From Allolobophora icterica (lineage: Eukaryota; Annelida; Clitellata; Crassiclitellata; Lumbricidae), in assembly GCA_963556255.1 (NCBI GenBank), contig OY744616.1, positions 32,656,616 to 32,720,615 on the forward strand: DNA of 64,000 nucleotides. The letters run 5' to 3'. The position numbers and the translations under genes were made by a program. The notes beneath the pieces were generated by a model. That model had not been told where the DNA came from. It worked only from the letters and a program-made list of their open reading frames with translations, and did not search any database. Of this stretch, positions 10,181-21,914 are shown piece by piece. The first letter of the stretch is position 1; the number at the start of each line of letters is the position of its first letter.

Positions 10181-12320
10181 TACTGTTAACGAAAGTTGCG
10201 TTAAATAAATCTGACTGAGAAAAACTCAATGGCAAAACTAACCAAAAGATACTGGAGCAGGCCAGACAACTGTGGAATCTTCAGATAAAGTCCATTTGTT
10301 ATATCACAGGCCTGCAAGCAAATCATACCAAATTATTTCGATCTAGACCGCATCACAACAAAATCCAAAGCATATCGTAATGTAAACCTTAATCATTTGA
10401 CTCGGTGGCTTGAGTGCTGGTGCTCAACTGGTAACTGAATTTTAATCTGGTTGAGCACTTCCTCGTAACCATGCATTTCAACCCTCCAATAATTAAGAGA
10501 CCTCGAGCAAGTCATTAACATACAAACTGATTCCATCAGCAAAATACTTGATAACAAATAATGAGTGCATGATATAAAAATAGAAAATAAATGAATAGGA
10601 GATGACAAAAATACAGTTGTTATATTGTGCAACAGCAACTAAATAAAATAACCACCTGTTGAAGTAGACTTGATTCATTATCTAGAATACAGGCATCAAT
10701 TATCGTGTTCTGAAACAGACAAAACAAGTTTCCATGGTAACTAAGTGTACGAGTAAACAGTTTCTAAATTTAACATACAGAACGACCAATGTCACGAGAT
10801 GAAGAATGTTCACAGTGAAGACTAATTACATTTTTCACAAAGGTTAAGTATGTTTCACTATTACTGGTATTCATGCTATTATCTCTATGACAATACTAAC
10901 CACTTGCTACTACCGGTAGGTACCTATCAACATCACATACATGAAAAAGCCACTTAGTGCAAAATCACCACAGGACCAGTTACCGATACTTGACAACTAT
11001 AGTCTGGCACCACAACTGGCCATTTGATTTCACCATCTCACTCATTTGACTCCAGTTCATTGTTGGTTACCAGAAGACAAGAAACCATTCAAGACTAGTA
11101 CTACATAATTTGCGAAGCCCACAAGTGGCTTCGTGGTGGTTTGAATATGACTCGGATCACGTCTAAGCAAGTCGGTGTTTTTCAAAGCATTGCCTGAATT
11201 GTTCTGTATTCTTGTACTTGAAGCAACATCAATTGCTACATGTATGTTTGTATATAACCAGATCATCTGTATATTTTGTAAGCTGTTGGTGATCAATAAA
11301 GTATTACTAATACTACAATTATTGACACTTAATAGAGCGAGTTTCAAGTACTTATTGAGGCACTGCACACATGTAATCTGGCTGATCTAGACAAGTGCCT
11401 TTAAAGACAGCTTGAAAGCTATAGGCATAAACTACACTATAGGCATAAACTACACTATAGGCATAAACTACATGAGCTACCACTCGGTAATCAGTGCCTT
11501 AAGTAGTCATGCTGTGATTGCGAAATTGAAAGTTTGCGATCATTTTGACTGTACCTGCTTCTGAGCTGTGAAAATGACCATCATAAAATTCATGTACTGT
11601 GATTGCTGATCATCAGAACCTTTAATTACCTAAAAAAAAAAACCTATTATAACAAAGACAAAACAGGAACGAAAAGTAGAATAGCCAAAATATACACTTC
11701 ACATAAAGAGAAGACTGCTGATGGCCACCAGATTTGTCTCAGCCTGCTTAAGTCATTCCTGAAGAGCTTAGTTCGATGCCAGTAAACTGGTTCTATCTGG
11801 TGCTTTCATGTGGGGTTGCTGGAATCATAGGTTGGTTGCGGCCAGACAATTTGACTGTTATTCAATATAACTGGAAGTTCAAAACGCTGAAGGTTGATAA
11901 CTGAAGTTACACTGTACGTTGGTTGCATGTGTTTAACAAGCAGAAGACATCAATGGCACAGTTGCATATATTACGTCTTTCAGATTGAAGGCATGACAGT
12001 CCATGTAATTTATCATTCAAGAAATGGAGAAACTCTTCTTACACATTGCAGACTTGACAACAGCTTGGTTTAGCTTATTTGGAAGTGAACCCTAAACTGG
12101 ATAATTAATGATCAACACACTTCCACACAGTTACACCAATCTTAAATAAGATTTCTTCTAATATTATACCAATATTCGTGATGAGAAAGATTCTTTGTCG
12201 TGCTGCTCTTTTTCGATACGATTTATATCTGAGTTTAGTTGTCAAGGCAGTACAAACTGTAAAACTTTTAAAATAAAAAACTAATAAAGAATCAATATTG
12301 ACAATCTAAAATCATTGATA
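10181..12320. other. Long stretch without a recognised gene
   Basis: AT-rich sequence with only short open frames and no recognisable domain. It holds a small 18-bp triplet repeat (11421-11472) and a second copy of the pogo-like end (11826-11912). An intron or intergenic DNA would look like this. Confidence 0.5.
11421..11472. repeat. 18-bp tandem repeat, nearly three copies
   Basis: The unit ataggcataaactacact is repeated head to tail. No function is evident. Confidence 0.85.
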
Positions 12321-12328
12321 CTTATTTT

Positions 12329-12603
12329 CAGTGCTTTTTTTCTAGAAAGAAGGTTCCGAAACTGAACAATAGGTTCCGGAACTGAACAATAGATTCCGGA
12401 ACTGAACAATTATGAAAGGGCCAAAATCCCAAGAAAAATGGAAGTGGGGGTTGGAAGGGGTCTCAGTAAACACTGAAAACAGTTCACAACACTGAAATTA
12501 AATTAAAATAACTAAATTACTGTTTTACTATTAAAATAAATAAATTATTTTTCAGTAGCTGAAAAAAGATGCCGGAACACCATTCTGGGTGAAAAAAGGA
12601 CTG
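12329..12603. mobile_element. hAT element, non-autonomous, 275 bp
   Basis: It starts CAGTGCTTTTTTTC and ends GAAAAAAGGACTG. A perfect 8-bp target duplication CTTATTTT flanks it (12321-12328 and 12604-12611). Inside lie about three copies of a short repeat around gttccggaactgaacaat. No transposase is present. Confidence 0.85.
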
Positions 12604-12640
12604 CTTATTTTAATGATGGTTGAATGTCAGTAAATCACAG

Positions 12641-13327
12641 CTAAGAAATAATCATTATAAAAGAAAGGATACAGCAAAGTGCCATTGACATAGCTCCAGA
12701 AAGCATACAGTCTGCATGCAGTTCACCACTTGTATCTAAAACAAATCACAGTATGTCAAACAACTACAAATGCTCTAGTCACTATAATTATTAACATTTT
12801 GTCATAACAGATTTTGGCACTAACACTAAAATAATATGAAAAGAAAATTCAATTTACCCTAGCTGAGAATGGCACGAGGTAACACCAACATTACCTCGGG
12901 TGTTCTTTTACCAACTCCACATTTAACCACGCCCTTACAAGTTACACTAACTCCCTAATTTGAAAACATATTGTTTAGCTCAATAAATATGCATCAAGTT
13001 CATTACAATCTTAATTTCATTACGGTTACATCTGTGCCTGCTGTAGAAAACCTATCATTGAAAAACTAACATAAATACAGAAACTCTACAGTCTGTGTAG
13101 TATATAGTTTTATCATTGTTTCTCATTTCTCATACGTTTCACTGAACAAACAAACACTTTAAAACATAAAAAACAACCAAAATAAATTAACTACCATTGA
13201 AAATCAAGTCTTTCAATTCATCTCTAACGGTCTCAGATACTTCTGTGAACAGCTCATACTGTCCATCTGTTCCGTTTCTCCGAGTCAGTTCACTGTCGTC
13301 GGACGCTGTGTCATCCACCGTGTCTGG
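12641..13327 (-). CDS. Possible last two exons of an unrecognised gene
   Basis: Two candidate exons join in phase on the minus strand: 13327-13195 (133 nt, after an AG acceptor, ending at a GT donor in phase 1) and 12735-12641 (95 nt, opening with two bases that complete the codon and ending TAG). The first encodes an acidic stretch including TVDDTASDDSELTRRNG and SETVRDELKDLIFN. The second encodes a short hydrophobic tail (MLSGAMSMALCCILSF) that could be a membrane anchor. I do not recognise the family and found no upstream exons. Support is limited to phase agreement and composition, so this could be chance. Confidence 0.3.
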
Positions 13328-14695
13328 CTTTGGAAAGAGAAATTTGCTGTAAAAATTAATAATTGTTTTCTTATATGGCAAGAAAAAATTAAGCAACCAA
13401 CAAACGAGCACCTCTGATGAATTTCTCTTAAAATGGCAATATATAAATTCGCGATTACAGTTACTATTATCACTATGCGACAAGAATGGTCTATACAGTA
13501 GCATATTGGACCTGTAATGCAACGACTGCGGGTTCAAACCCACTGAGTGAACTCTTTTGTAACAACCCCTGACAAGTTGTTCACACACACTTGTCTCGCA
13601 TCTCACATTCAGATTTATTGACATTGTGCAGTGCATAATAATAAGTAGAATAAATAATTAAATTAAATAAATACGACTGCTGATATTATTTTCTGCTTTG
13701 TCAAGCTTGCTCAAAAGACGCTACAGTTCGAGGCAAAACACAAAAGCATTGTGCTTCCTTTTCCTGACATGTTTCAGACATTGCTAAAGATGCCGTATAA
13801 AAATCCAGATCTAAATGAATAGGGAGGGGTCCACCGGAAAGACATTTCCCACCGAGTACCGAATCCGAGTATTTGGATGTACTATTTGCCGAATCCGGAA
13901 ACGAACCGGGTACCATTTGTTCCATATGCAAAGCTTCACATTTTCATGTAATAAAAAATTATCGACATAAATTTGTGTACTTGTAATAAGTGACTGATAC
14001 AATTTGAATTGTAGTCATTTGTGTGCAGTTGTGAAGTTTTCTATGTAATTGTTTTAACCCTCTAAGGGACAAGATTTTTGTTTGTTTGCAAAATGTTCAA
14101 AACTAACACAAATACATTGTCTAGGGTTCTCCTGTCAACATAATGTAGTTTATTTGATGCTTAGCAGTACACGTTTGCAATATGGCCACTTTTATTTTAT
14201 GGGACAGATATGTCCCATTGTCCGTTAGGCAGTAAAAGTACATTTTGGTAGCAGTCTTGAAAATTGTTGGACTGTGGTGGCTATATGTCAGATTATGATC
14301 ATTGACTTTAGTTGCACAGTTACGATAGTTAGTTAGTGTGGAACTCGATGAAACAGTTACGGTCACGTTGCCAATACAGAGCAACACTACAGGTGGCACT
14401 CTGAAATCTTGACCGGTTTTCTTTGCCCCTCCTGTGATAAAACTTGCATCACTTGCTGTCGGGCATGATGTGAGGCCAATGATCATGTATCATCGCTGGA
14501 GACGCCTTTCTCTTGATGTCTCCAGTCGGAAAAGTATTCTTTCTCGAAGTATAAGTACCTATGAGACCATGAAGCACCTGCTGTCTAAATTTTAATGAGG
14601 TCATTTTCTGAAATGTAAAGAAATGTTATTTTGGTATCACCGTTGAGGGACTTCTAATTCAAGTAGCCATTCACCACAGTTGCGTCCAGGCTATC

Positions 14696-16164
14696 ATAGG
14701 CATAATTTTTAGGGGTACGAGGGGTACCCGTGCCCCAAACTTTTTGGACTTTTTTGCAAACAATGTCAATCAGTGTTTCATTATTGTGCCTTCCCAGGGA
14801 TCGCAGTCTCCGCCTTGCTTCGTGTATGTAGACAGAGTGAGTAGTATGTACCACAAAAGTATAAATCACTTAGATACACAGGTAAATCGAGAGCCAGACG
14901 AACTGAGTCACAGGCAGTCAGTGATGTAGTACTCGAGTCCGGCCAAGGACTCGAGTCCGACTCGAGACCGATTTTCTGCGGACTCGGACTCGGACTCGGA
15001 CTTGGACTGTCAGGACTCGGACTTGGACTCGGACTCGAACCCTGGACTCTAATTTGACTCGCTGACTCGTTTTCCGAGTCACAATTTCTGTGCAGAACAG
15101 GCAACTGTATTGCCATGTCACGGCTAAGACCACCCCTCATGCGAGAACTGACGTGAATACCCGGCCGACCGTCGCTACAAGCATAAGCCAGAACAGGTGA
15201 AACTATTCCGTTTGAAGTGGAGTATCATGAATAGGCTGGGCTATAAGACAGAGGGTCTCTATTTGGCCTGGTATAGGCATAAATAGGCCTACAGGTATAA
15301 CCAGTTCCTACCAGCACACAATAGAAACTAATGAAGCGAAGACGAGTATCATGAATAGACTGCGGTATAGGACAGAGGGTCTGTTATCGGTGTGGACGGG
15401 CACATTTATAGAGGCGAACACCGAGAAGGGCATCACATTGAACCGAATACTAGGGATTGTCGATTTGTAAAATATCTTCAATTATAATGCTAAACTATGA
15501 ATTGAGTAATTAATTTATTGCTTCGAATAAGAAGAAACATTCGTATCGCCCTGTCCAGTGTAGAGAAGGAGCGAGGAAGTGACATGACTCGACTGCACTT
15601 GTGACATTTACAGTTCTAGCTGTTCCTACCTACTGAACTTCTGTTTAGCAGTGGAAGAATTTTTATGACATTGTGTCCTCATGATCGTGCCAGATTATCG
15701 AACAAAACTTTATTTAATTTAGTGTTTTTAATGTGAAATTTGGGTAAATTACATTAAAAATTCTTTCTACATAGGGCCTAAATAGTTCTGTTATTTTTCT
15801 GTGGTATTGAATTGCGTGGTTCAGTGTATATTGATGTGGATGGACTCGGACTCGGACTTGGACTCGATCTTTAGTGACTCGGACTCGGACTTGGACTCGA
15901 ACACCTCAGGACTCGGACTCGACTCGGACTCGGCTTAGATGGACTCGGACTTGACTCGGACTCGGCTTAGGTGGACTCGACTACATCACTGCAGGCAGTC
16001 AGAGAGGCAGACTTTCAGCCACACTGGTCACCCGGCAGACTGACCGACCCACAGACGGGAGACGCCACCGATTTCTGACATCATCTTCACTCTCTGCTTT
16101 ATGATCGTTATCTTAGTCATGACTCATTGGTACTCCCACTTTTCAGACCAAAGTTACGCCCCTG
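14696..16164. mobile_element. MITE (GGCGTAACTTT family) split by a hAT element
   Basis: The left end reads cataggcataatttttaggg and the right end caaagttacgcccctg, the same ends as the 200-bp copy at 29697-29896. The flanks caggctat and cagtctaa agree at six of eight bases. Without the inner hAT it would be close to 400 bp. It interrupts the piggyBac transposase. Confidence 0.75.
14919..15991. mobile_element. hAT element with ACTCGG subterminal arrays, 1073 bp
   Basis: Inverted ends CAGTGATGTAGT / ACTACATCACTG are flanked by a perfect 8-bp target duplication CAGGCAGT (14911-14918 and 15992-15999). Both flanks inside the ends carry dense copies of ggactcggact-type repeats (about 14935-15070 and 15840-15975), likely transposase-binding arrays. 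The centre has no recognisable transposase, so the copy is non-autonomous. Confidence 0.9.
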
Positions 16165-17039
16165 CAGTCTAACAAATGCCATTCTCATATAATACTTGTA
16201 TCGGCACCAAATATCTGTTCCATAATATGATTTTATGTAGTCTGCCAGATCAACTCCTCCCATATATTTGTTGTATCCTTTCACCAATGATGGAACGTTA
16301 GTAACAACCTTCTCAGCGGAACCTTCTGACGTATATCAATAGGTACTAACTGTACCTATGTGTGGTTTAGAATTGAATATGAGATGGACAGCCTTTGTGT
16401 TCATCCACCTCAAAAAGTAAATCTTCTTGTCCGTTGCTTGGAAGGACTGAATGTCCCTCATATAACTTTGTCCATATTAGCTTCCGGCAAGCCCATTCGA
16501 TTTTTTTCTGTGACAGCTCAGTACCTTCTAATCTGTGGCTATACGGTATGTTAGGCATGTGGGGGCGATGTGAAAAAGTTGTCCATGAAAATACAGCAAC
16601 CAGTTCCGATCAAAGTTTTGGTTAGGTCTAAAACGAATTATCGCCTTTTCATGTACGGGCATTTTATAACATTGCATAAGGGACAATGGGACAAATATGT
16701 CCCATGAAGATTTTCTTCAATATCTGCAAGACTGTGATAGGAATGGCTCTTGTCAATGAATTACCTCTTTTGTGAAGGATCAATATACATTATTTAAAAG
16801 TTTTGTATCGTATTATTCCTCTGTCATAAAAAATAAAAAATTACAAAGTTTGTATTTTATTTTTAAAAATTAATAATTTTAAAATAAAAATATTTGGTCC
16901 ATAGTATGTGCGGGAACTCATCGAAAGGTCACAGTTAGATTGACCAAATACCTTACAAATAAATAAAATCGTTAAACAAACCAGTTTGCTCGATCTAACC
17001 AAATCACGGACTTTTTTCTGATATGTGCCCACCTTCTCG

Positions 17040-20000
17040 TGGTGCGGACCGTTGGTACCCTTCCTAGGAAGGGGAACGAACGGGCACGGCAGGCAAAACC
17101 AGGGGAAGGCAATGGCAAACCACCCCTGTTAACTTGCCAAGAAAATCGTCATGAAACACACTAAGCCAAAAACGGTGATAGTTGCGAATGGTGGGACTCC
17201 CAGGCCGGAGCGTGACTTAGAAGCTACTGGGGAAGAGCAAGACGGAGAGTCAAGGGCCCCTCGATCTAATGAAGCAACAGGACTAAAGCCGAAAGGACGT
17301 CTAGAGGTGGATCGATTCGGAGGGGAAAGACTCAACCTGAGCTGTAAGCAGAAGATGAAGTTGGGCACATGGAACGTGCGAAGTATGAAGAGCGGAAAGA
17401 TGGACGTGATACAGGGAGAGATGAAGAAATTAGACATAGCAATCCTAGGATTAAGTGAGACAAGGTGGAAGGGACAAGGACATTTCAGTTGGAATGGATA
17501 CAGGATAATAATGTCAGGACAAAAAGAGAGAGGAAGAAATGGAGTTGCAATCATGTGTGACAAGTCAAGCGCAAATGCGATAATGGGATATGATACAGTG
17601 AGTGATAGAATTTTGAGTGTAAGATTCAGAGGAAGAAAGGTCAACATAACCATTATACAGGTATATGCTCCAACATCGATATCGTCAGAAGAGGAACACG
17701 AGGGTTTTTACACCAGCCTGCAAAGTACAGTGGACAGAACTCCGAAGGGCGACGTACTAGTGATCATAGGTGACTTCAATGCGAAGGTGGGTCAATGCAC
17801 CGGAGGGGATGGAGACACATTAGGTAGTCATGGCCTGGGTGAACAGAATGAAGCAGGAGAAAGACTTGTTGAGTTTTGCAAAGGGAATGGCTTAGGAATT
17901 ATGAACACATGGATCGAACAGCCTAAGAGAAGACTGTACACATGGACGTCACCGAATGGGAAGCATAGGAACCAGATTGACTACATACTGATAAACAAAA
18001 GATGGAAAAGCACAATAAGAGATGTGAGAACAAGGCCAGGAGCGGACTGTGGAACTGAACATGAGCTATTGGTAGCAACACTGAGAACGAAATTGAAAAA
18101 GATAAAGAAAGGAGATCGATTGATCAGATACGACTGCAAGGGTATCACACTGGAATACAGGATGGAAATAAAGAATCGGTTTGAAGTACTAGAGAGAGAT
18201 GAGATAGAAGAGGAAGAGGATTCGAACAACCTATGGGAGAGGATGAAGAAAACAATAGTCGAAGTCGCAGATAAGCACATTCCAAAGAAGAAGAAAATCA
18301 CAACAACGACATGGCTATCGAGAGAAGCCATATGCATGGCGGTTGATAGGAAGGCTGCAAAGAAGGCAGGAGAAAAGGATAAGGTAAGGGCACTGAACAG
18401 TGCCTTCCAAAAACAAGCACGGAAAGATAAAGAAATACATCTAAACGAATTATGCAGAGAAATGGAAGACGAGGGAAGGAAGGGACGAACCAAGGAAATG
18501 TTCTCAAAAGTAAAGACAATCACGGGAAAATTTGCACCTAGAATGGGCTCAATGAAGGCAGGAGATGGAAATGTAATCTGCGATGAAGAAGGGATAAAGC
18601 ATAGATGGAGAGAATACACGGAGGAGTTGTATAGGGAAGACAAACGAGTCAAAAAAGAACAAATTGACGTAACAGAGTATGAAAAGGAACCGGAGGTCAT
18701 GGAAGCGGAGGTAGAATGGGCAATCAGACAACTCAAGGACAATAAGGCACCCGGTCAAGATGGGATACCTATAGAACTGATAAAAGCAGGGGATGATGCG
18801 ATGATAAAAACAATAACAAAATTGTGCAATCAAATATGGGCAACTGGAGAATGGCCGGAGGACTGGAAGAAGTCGATCTTTATACCTATATTCAAGAAAG
18901 GAGATGCGAGGGAGTGTGAAAATTATAGGACGATAGCAATGATATCACACACTAGTAAAATATTACTGAAAATAATTCACAAAAGAATGGAAGGCACAAT
19001 TGAAAGAGAACTTCCGGTGAACCAGGCAGGGTTTAGGAAATCTCGTGGAACTCGAGACCATATAGCCAACATGAGGTGGATAATGGAGAGACAAAGGGAG
19101 TATGGACAGGAGGTTCACATCTGTTTCATTGACTATAGCAAGGCATTCGACTGCATTAACCATGATTTAATGTGGAAAACCCTGCTTGAAATGGGAATTC
19201 CGAAACACCTGATAATGTTACTAAAGGGTTTATATGAAGACCAGATAGCGGTGATAAGAACAGAATACGGAGACACTGACAATTTCAGAATCAAGAAAGG
19301 AGTGAGGCAGGGATGCATCTTGTCTCCATTCCTGTTTAATCTATATGCTGAAAGAATAATGAGAAAGGCAGAACTGGAGGGGGCAATTGAGGGAGTAAAA
19401 ATTGCTGGAAAGACACTGAATAACCTTAGATACGCGGATGACACAACATTAATGGCAAAAAGAAAAGAGGATCTGGCAGAACTGATAAGAAGGGTCAGGA
19501 GAGAAAGTGAAAAAGCTGGTTTATACTTCAACATAAAGAAGACAAAGGTCATGACAACAGCAGATTGGGATATTTTTGAGATAGACGGAGAGGAAATAGA
19601 GGTGGTAGAAAGCTTCACTTTCCTAGGATCACTGGTTGGAAAGGAGGGAAAGTGTGATCCAGAAATAAAACGAAGGATTGCTATAGGGAAAGCTGCAATG
19701 ACCGGACTGGAAAAGATATGGAAAGACAAACATGTGAGCATAGAAACCAAAAAAAGGCTCGTGAGAGCACTAATCTTTCCTACGGTACTGTACGGTTGCG
19801 AGACGTGGACAATGACAAAGAACATGGAAAATAAGGTTAACGCTTGTGAAATGTGGATATGGAGGAAGATGCTGAGAATATCTTGGACTGAGAAAAGAAC
19901 GAACGAATCAATACGAGAGGAGATTGGAGTTGAGAATGAAGAGTCGTTAAAACAAACTGCGACAAGAATGAAGCTAAGGTTCTTTGGACATGTTATGCGA

Positions 20001-20217
20001 TCTGATGGTCTGGAGAAGGAAATGATGCTGGCGTGCGGTGAGGGGAGGAGAAGACTGGGTCGCCCAAGGAGGAGATGGATGGATGAGATACAAGATGTAA
20101 CTGGCATGAATTTGGCGGAATTGAGAGACTTGTCATCGAATAGGAGACGGTGGAGTGTGTTCACCAGGACGATCGCTAGAGCTCCACGAGCTGACAGCAC
20201 AAGGTGACAAGGTGATC
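17040..20217 (+). mobile_element. RTE-type LINE, near full length
   Basis: The element consists of a short leader, one long open frame (17151-20207) and a very short 3' end, gacaaggtgacaaggtg, shared with the truncated copy at 60382-62123. The leader contains ggcaatggcaaaccacc before the start codon, a segment style seen in RTE elements. It lies inside the piggyBac element just before its right end. The exact 5' boundary and target duplication could not be fixed. Confidence 0.8.
17151..20207 (+). CDS. RTE-type endonuclease/reverse transcriptase (1018 aa)
   Basis: An uninterrupted frame encodes the nicking and reverse-transcribing enzyme of a non-LTR retrotransposon. The N-terminal AP-endonuclease domain shows GTWNVRSM (about residue 65), SETRW (about 100), GDFNAKVG (about 207) and an IDYIL...EHELL block (about 276-305). 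The reverse transcriptase follows with NKAPGQDGIP (about 531), IDYSKAFD (about 660), GVRQGCILSPFLFNLY (about 722) and the catalytic LRYADDTTLM (about 763). The C-terminus carries LYGCETW, FGHVMRSDG and GRPRRRWMDEI. A single frame near 1000 codons without a separate ORF1 fits the RTE clade. All catalytic residues seen are intact and there are no stops, so it may be functional. The ATG at 17151 is the first in frame. Confidence 0.9.
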   Translation: MKHTKPKTVIVANGGTPRPERDLEATGEEQDGESRAPRSNEATGLKPKGRLEVDRFGGERLNLSCKQKMKLGTWNVRSMKSGKMDVIQGEMKKLDIAILGLSETRWKGQGHFSWNGYRIIMSGQKERGRNGVAIMCDKSSANAIMGYDTVSDRILSVRFRGRKVNITIIQVYAPTSISSEEEHEGFYTSLQSTVDRTPKGDVLVIIGDFNAKVGQCTGGDGDTLGSHGLGEQNEAGERLVEFCKGNGLGIMNTWIEQPKRRLYTWTSPNGKHRNQIDYILINKRWKSTIRDVRTRPGADCGTEHELLVATLRTKLKKIKKGDRLIRYDCKGITLEYRMEIKNRFEVLERDEIEEEEDSNNLWERMKKTIVEVADKHIPKKKKITTTTWLSREAICMAVDRKAAKKAGEKDKVRALNSAFQKQARKDKEIHLNELCREMEDEGRKGRTKEMFSKVKTITGKFAPRMGSMKAGDGNVICDEEGIKHRWREYTEELYREDKRVKKEQIDVTEYEKEPEVMEAEVEWAIRQLKDNKAPGQDGIPIELIKAGDDAMIKTITKLCNQIWATGEWPEDWKKSIFIPIFKKGDARECENYRTIAMISHTSKILLKIIHKRMEGTIERELPVNQAGFRKSRGTRDHIANMRWIMERQREYGQEVHICFIDYSKAFDCINHDLMWKTLLEMGIPKHLIMLLKGLYEDQIAVIRTEYGDTDNFRIKKGVRQGCILSPFLFNLYAERIMRKAELEGAIEGVKIAGKTLNNLRYADDTTLMAKRKEDLAELIRRVRRESEKAGLYFNIKKTKVMTTADWDIFEIDGEEIEVVESFTFLGSLVGKEGKCDPEIKRRIAIGKAAMTGLEKIWKDKHVSIETKKRLVRALIFPTVLYGCETWTMTKNMENKVNACEMWIWRKMLRISWTEKRTNESIREEIGVENEESLKQTATRMKLRFFGHVMRSDGLEKEMMLACGEGRRRLGRPRRRWMDEIQDVTGMNLAELRDLSSNRRRWSVFTRTIARAPRADSTR

Positions 20218-20863
20218 CCTTAGAGGGTTAAGGCTGAACATTTATAATTTTATATACATAAGTTTATTGAATAAGTTTTTAAAGAAATTTTTTTTAAATA
20301 AACAATTTTTTGCAACTATTTGCGACTACAGTATTTGCCGAGGCGAATACTTCCGGAAACGGGATTTCCGGCCGAGGCAAATGTCCGAGGCGATTTCCGG
20401 TGGACCCCTATAAATGAACTTTGGTGACACGGAGAGAAGTCAGTGGTTTAAGTTTCACTCCAAAATGCTGTTTATTATATAGACAGGCCAATCTGTCTGC
20501 AACATGACTATCTGACAACACACCTGTTTGCTAATGGGAAGCAGTCACATACCCCATGAAGCACTGAGCCATATTTTATTGGCTTGTGCCAGTCTGGATA
20601 TAAATTACAAATAACTGAGAATTAAACATGTAAAATCTTACTTTTTACTTGAATGTGCAGCTATTACACACAGTTTGTTTCTTTGGTTAAGCATCAGATG
20701 AGAATTACAGAAGACAAGCAACTCTTCAATGAAGTTTGTAAATGCAATCTGCAATTAAAAAGTACAGATCCTCTCAACAGTTTCAAAACAGCAATTAACA
20801 TTAATTATTTTGTGTAGCAAGTACCATAGATAAGAAGCTGGATGTACATGTAGTAATCTAAAT

Positions 20864-21223
20864 CAGTGCTACTCGAACTGTAGTCCACGGCCCGATACCC
20901 GTACATGGGTGATTGCTTACCTGGCCACGAAACGATAACCAGAATTACAATTTTGATTGTACTCGAATAAAATATGAAATTGTATACAATGTAAAACAAT
21001 AAAAATTACAACACAACATAGTTTTCATACATAATAAACAGTTTAGAACATGTAACAGTAACAAAAGTATAGTTGTAATAAACAGTTACAACATTATAAA
21101 TCTAAATTTTCATACGTCATATAATGTTCGTGACGTTGATTCTGGTGTTGAAAAGCAACGGTCCGCAGTAAGGATGGTAAAACAATAACCAGTCCACAGA
21201 ATCAGAAAGTTCGAGAAGCACTG
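20864..21223. mobile_element. hAT element, non-autonomous, 360 bp
   Basis: It starts cagtgctactcgaact and ends agttcgagaagcactg. A perfect 8-bp target duplication ATCTAAAT flanks it (20856-20863 and 21224-21231). Both ends also share a gtccac motif just inside. No coding sequence is present. Confidence 0.88.
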
Positions 21224-21359
21224 ATCTAAATAACACATCCTTTGTCTTATGATCTGATGATTTTGTAGCATAAATAGGGGCTCACATGACCGCAGCTGTT
21301 GGCAGGCCCAGGCAGAGGGCACGCCTGTAACATGATAAAGTGCAAACAGGCCCCAGAGG

Positions 21360-21906
21360 CAGGCCCTTAGCCAACCACCCATCCACCCGTCCCTTGGACG
21401 GCTGAAATCATTTTGGACGGGCATAAATTGTGCATGGACGTGACGTCCTAAATGTGATAGGCAATAATGTATAATCCATTCCCCTTCATCTGTGTAACGA
21501 TGTTCCTTTTCCCACACTACGTGTAGATACACTTCTCTAACAGCTATTTATGATCTAGGATACGTGTAATTAAGTGCCAATTAGATGCGGTTGTTTCGTG
21601 GTAATTGGTAACTGATTTGACTATATAAATACCTTGACCTTATGAATAATTTAGGGTTTGGATTGATAACAAGTAGGCTATAATAATCAAATAAGGGAAT
21701 TAAAAATTACAATCTGAAGTCAACAGATTGTTGTTTGTATCATTGTATATAAAAAAAACTGTTACAATTGTGATCAAAACCCAAAAGTCATTCGGTGTAG
21801 CGGCATTGCAGACTTTTGCAGTCGAACTCGCATGGTGACCGCATCGGTCGGTCACGATTTTGAATGCTTTTGGACGCCCTACTCTTTATTTCTGGCTAAG
21901 GGTCTG
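21360..21906. mobile_element. hAT element, non-autonomous, 547 bp
   Basis: The left end is caggcccttagcca and the right end is tggctaagggtctg. The flanks cccagagg (21352-21359) and accagagg (21907-21914) agree at seven of eight bases. A ggacg motif recurs near both ends. No transposase is seen. Confidence 0.7.
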
Positions 21907-21914
21907 ACCAGAGG

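Larger units (their letters stand above)
14345..16560 (-). pseudogene. Decayed piggyBac transposase
   Basis: Read on the minus strand from about 16560, the frame drifts through at least one frameshift and one stop. It then shows the family signature GYNKYMGGVDLADYIKSYYG (16220-16280), followed by YKYYMRMAFVRL. The frame is broken at 16164 by a MITE and resumes at 14695 with DSLDATVVNGYL, the next part of the family pattern. A Cys-rich end containing NCFIEFH lies near 14345. The stops and the insertion mean it cannot make active transposase. Confidence 0.75.
14058..20227 (-). mobile_element. piggyBac element inserted in the outer hAT
   Basis: TTAA target sites flank it (14054-14057 and 20228-20231). 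The 16 bases TTAACCCTCTAAGGGA at the left are the exact reverse complement of the right end. It carries a decayed piggyBac transposase on the minus strand. It was later split by a MITE at 14696-16164 and by an RTE LINE that stops about a dozen bases short of its right end. Confidence 0.82.
13820..20410. mobile_element. Outer hAT element of a four-level transposon nest
   Basis: The ends are inverted: left tagggaggggtccaccggaa, right ttccggtggacccct followed by a. A perfect 8-bp target duplication TAAATGAA lies outside (13812-13819 and 20411-20418). Sequence next to each end shares the GGTCCACCGGAAA motif. Almost all of its 6.6 kb consists of later insertions (piggyBac, MITE, hAT, RTE), so the original element was short and had no transposase. 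Confidence 0.85.

Noticed and set aside
17981..20200. Minus-strand open frames of 253 and 355 codons
   Set aside because: They are shadows of the RTE reverse transcriptase frame, which carries the motifs on the plus strand.
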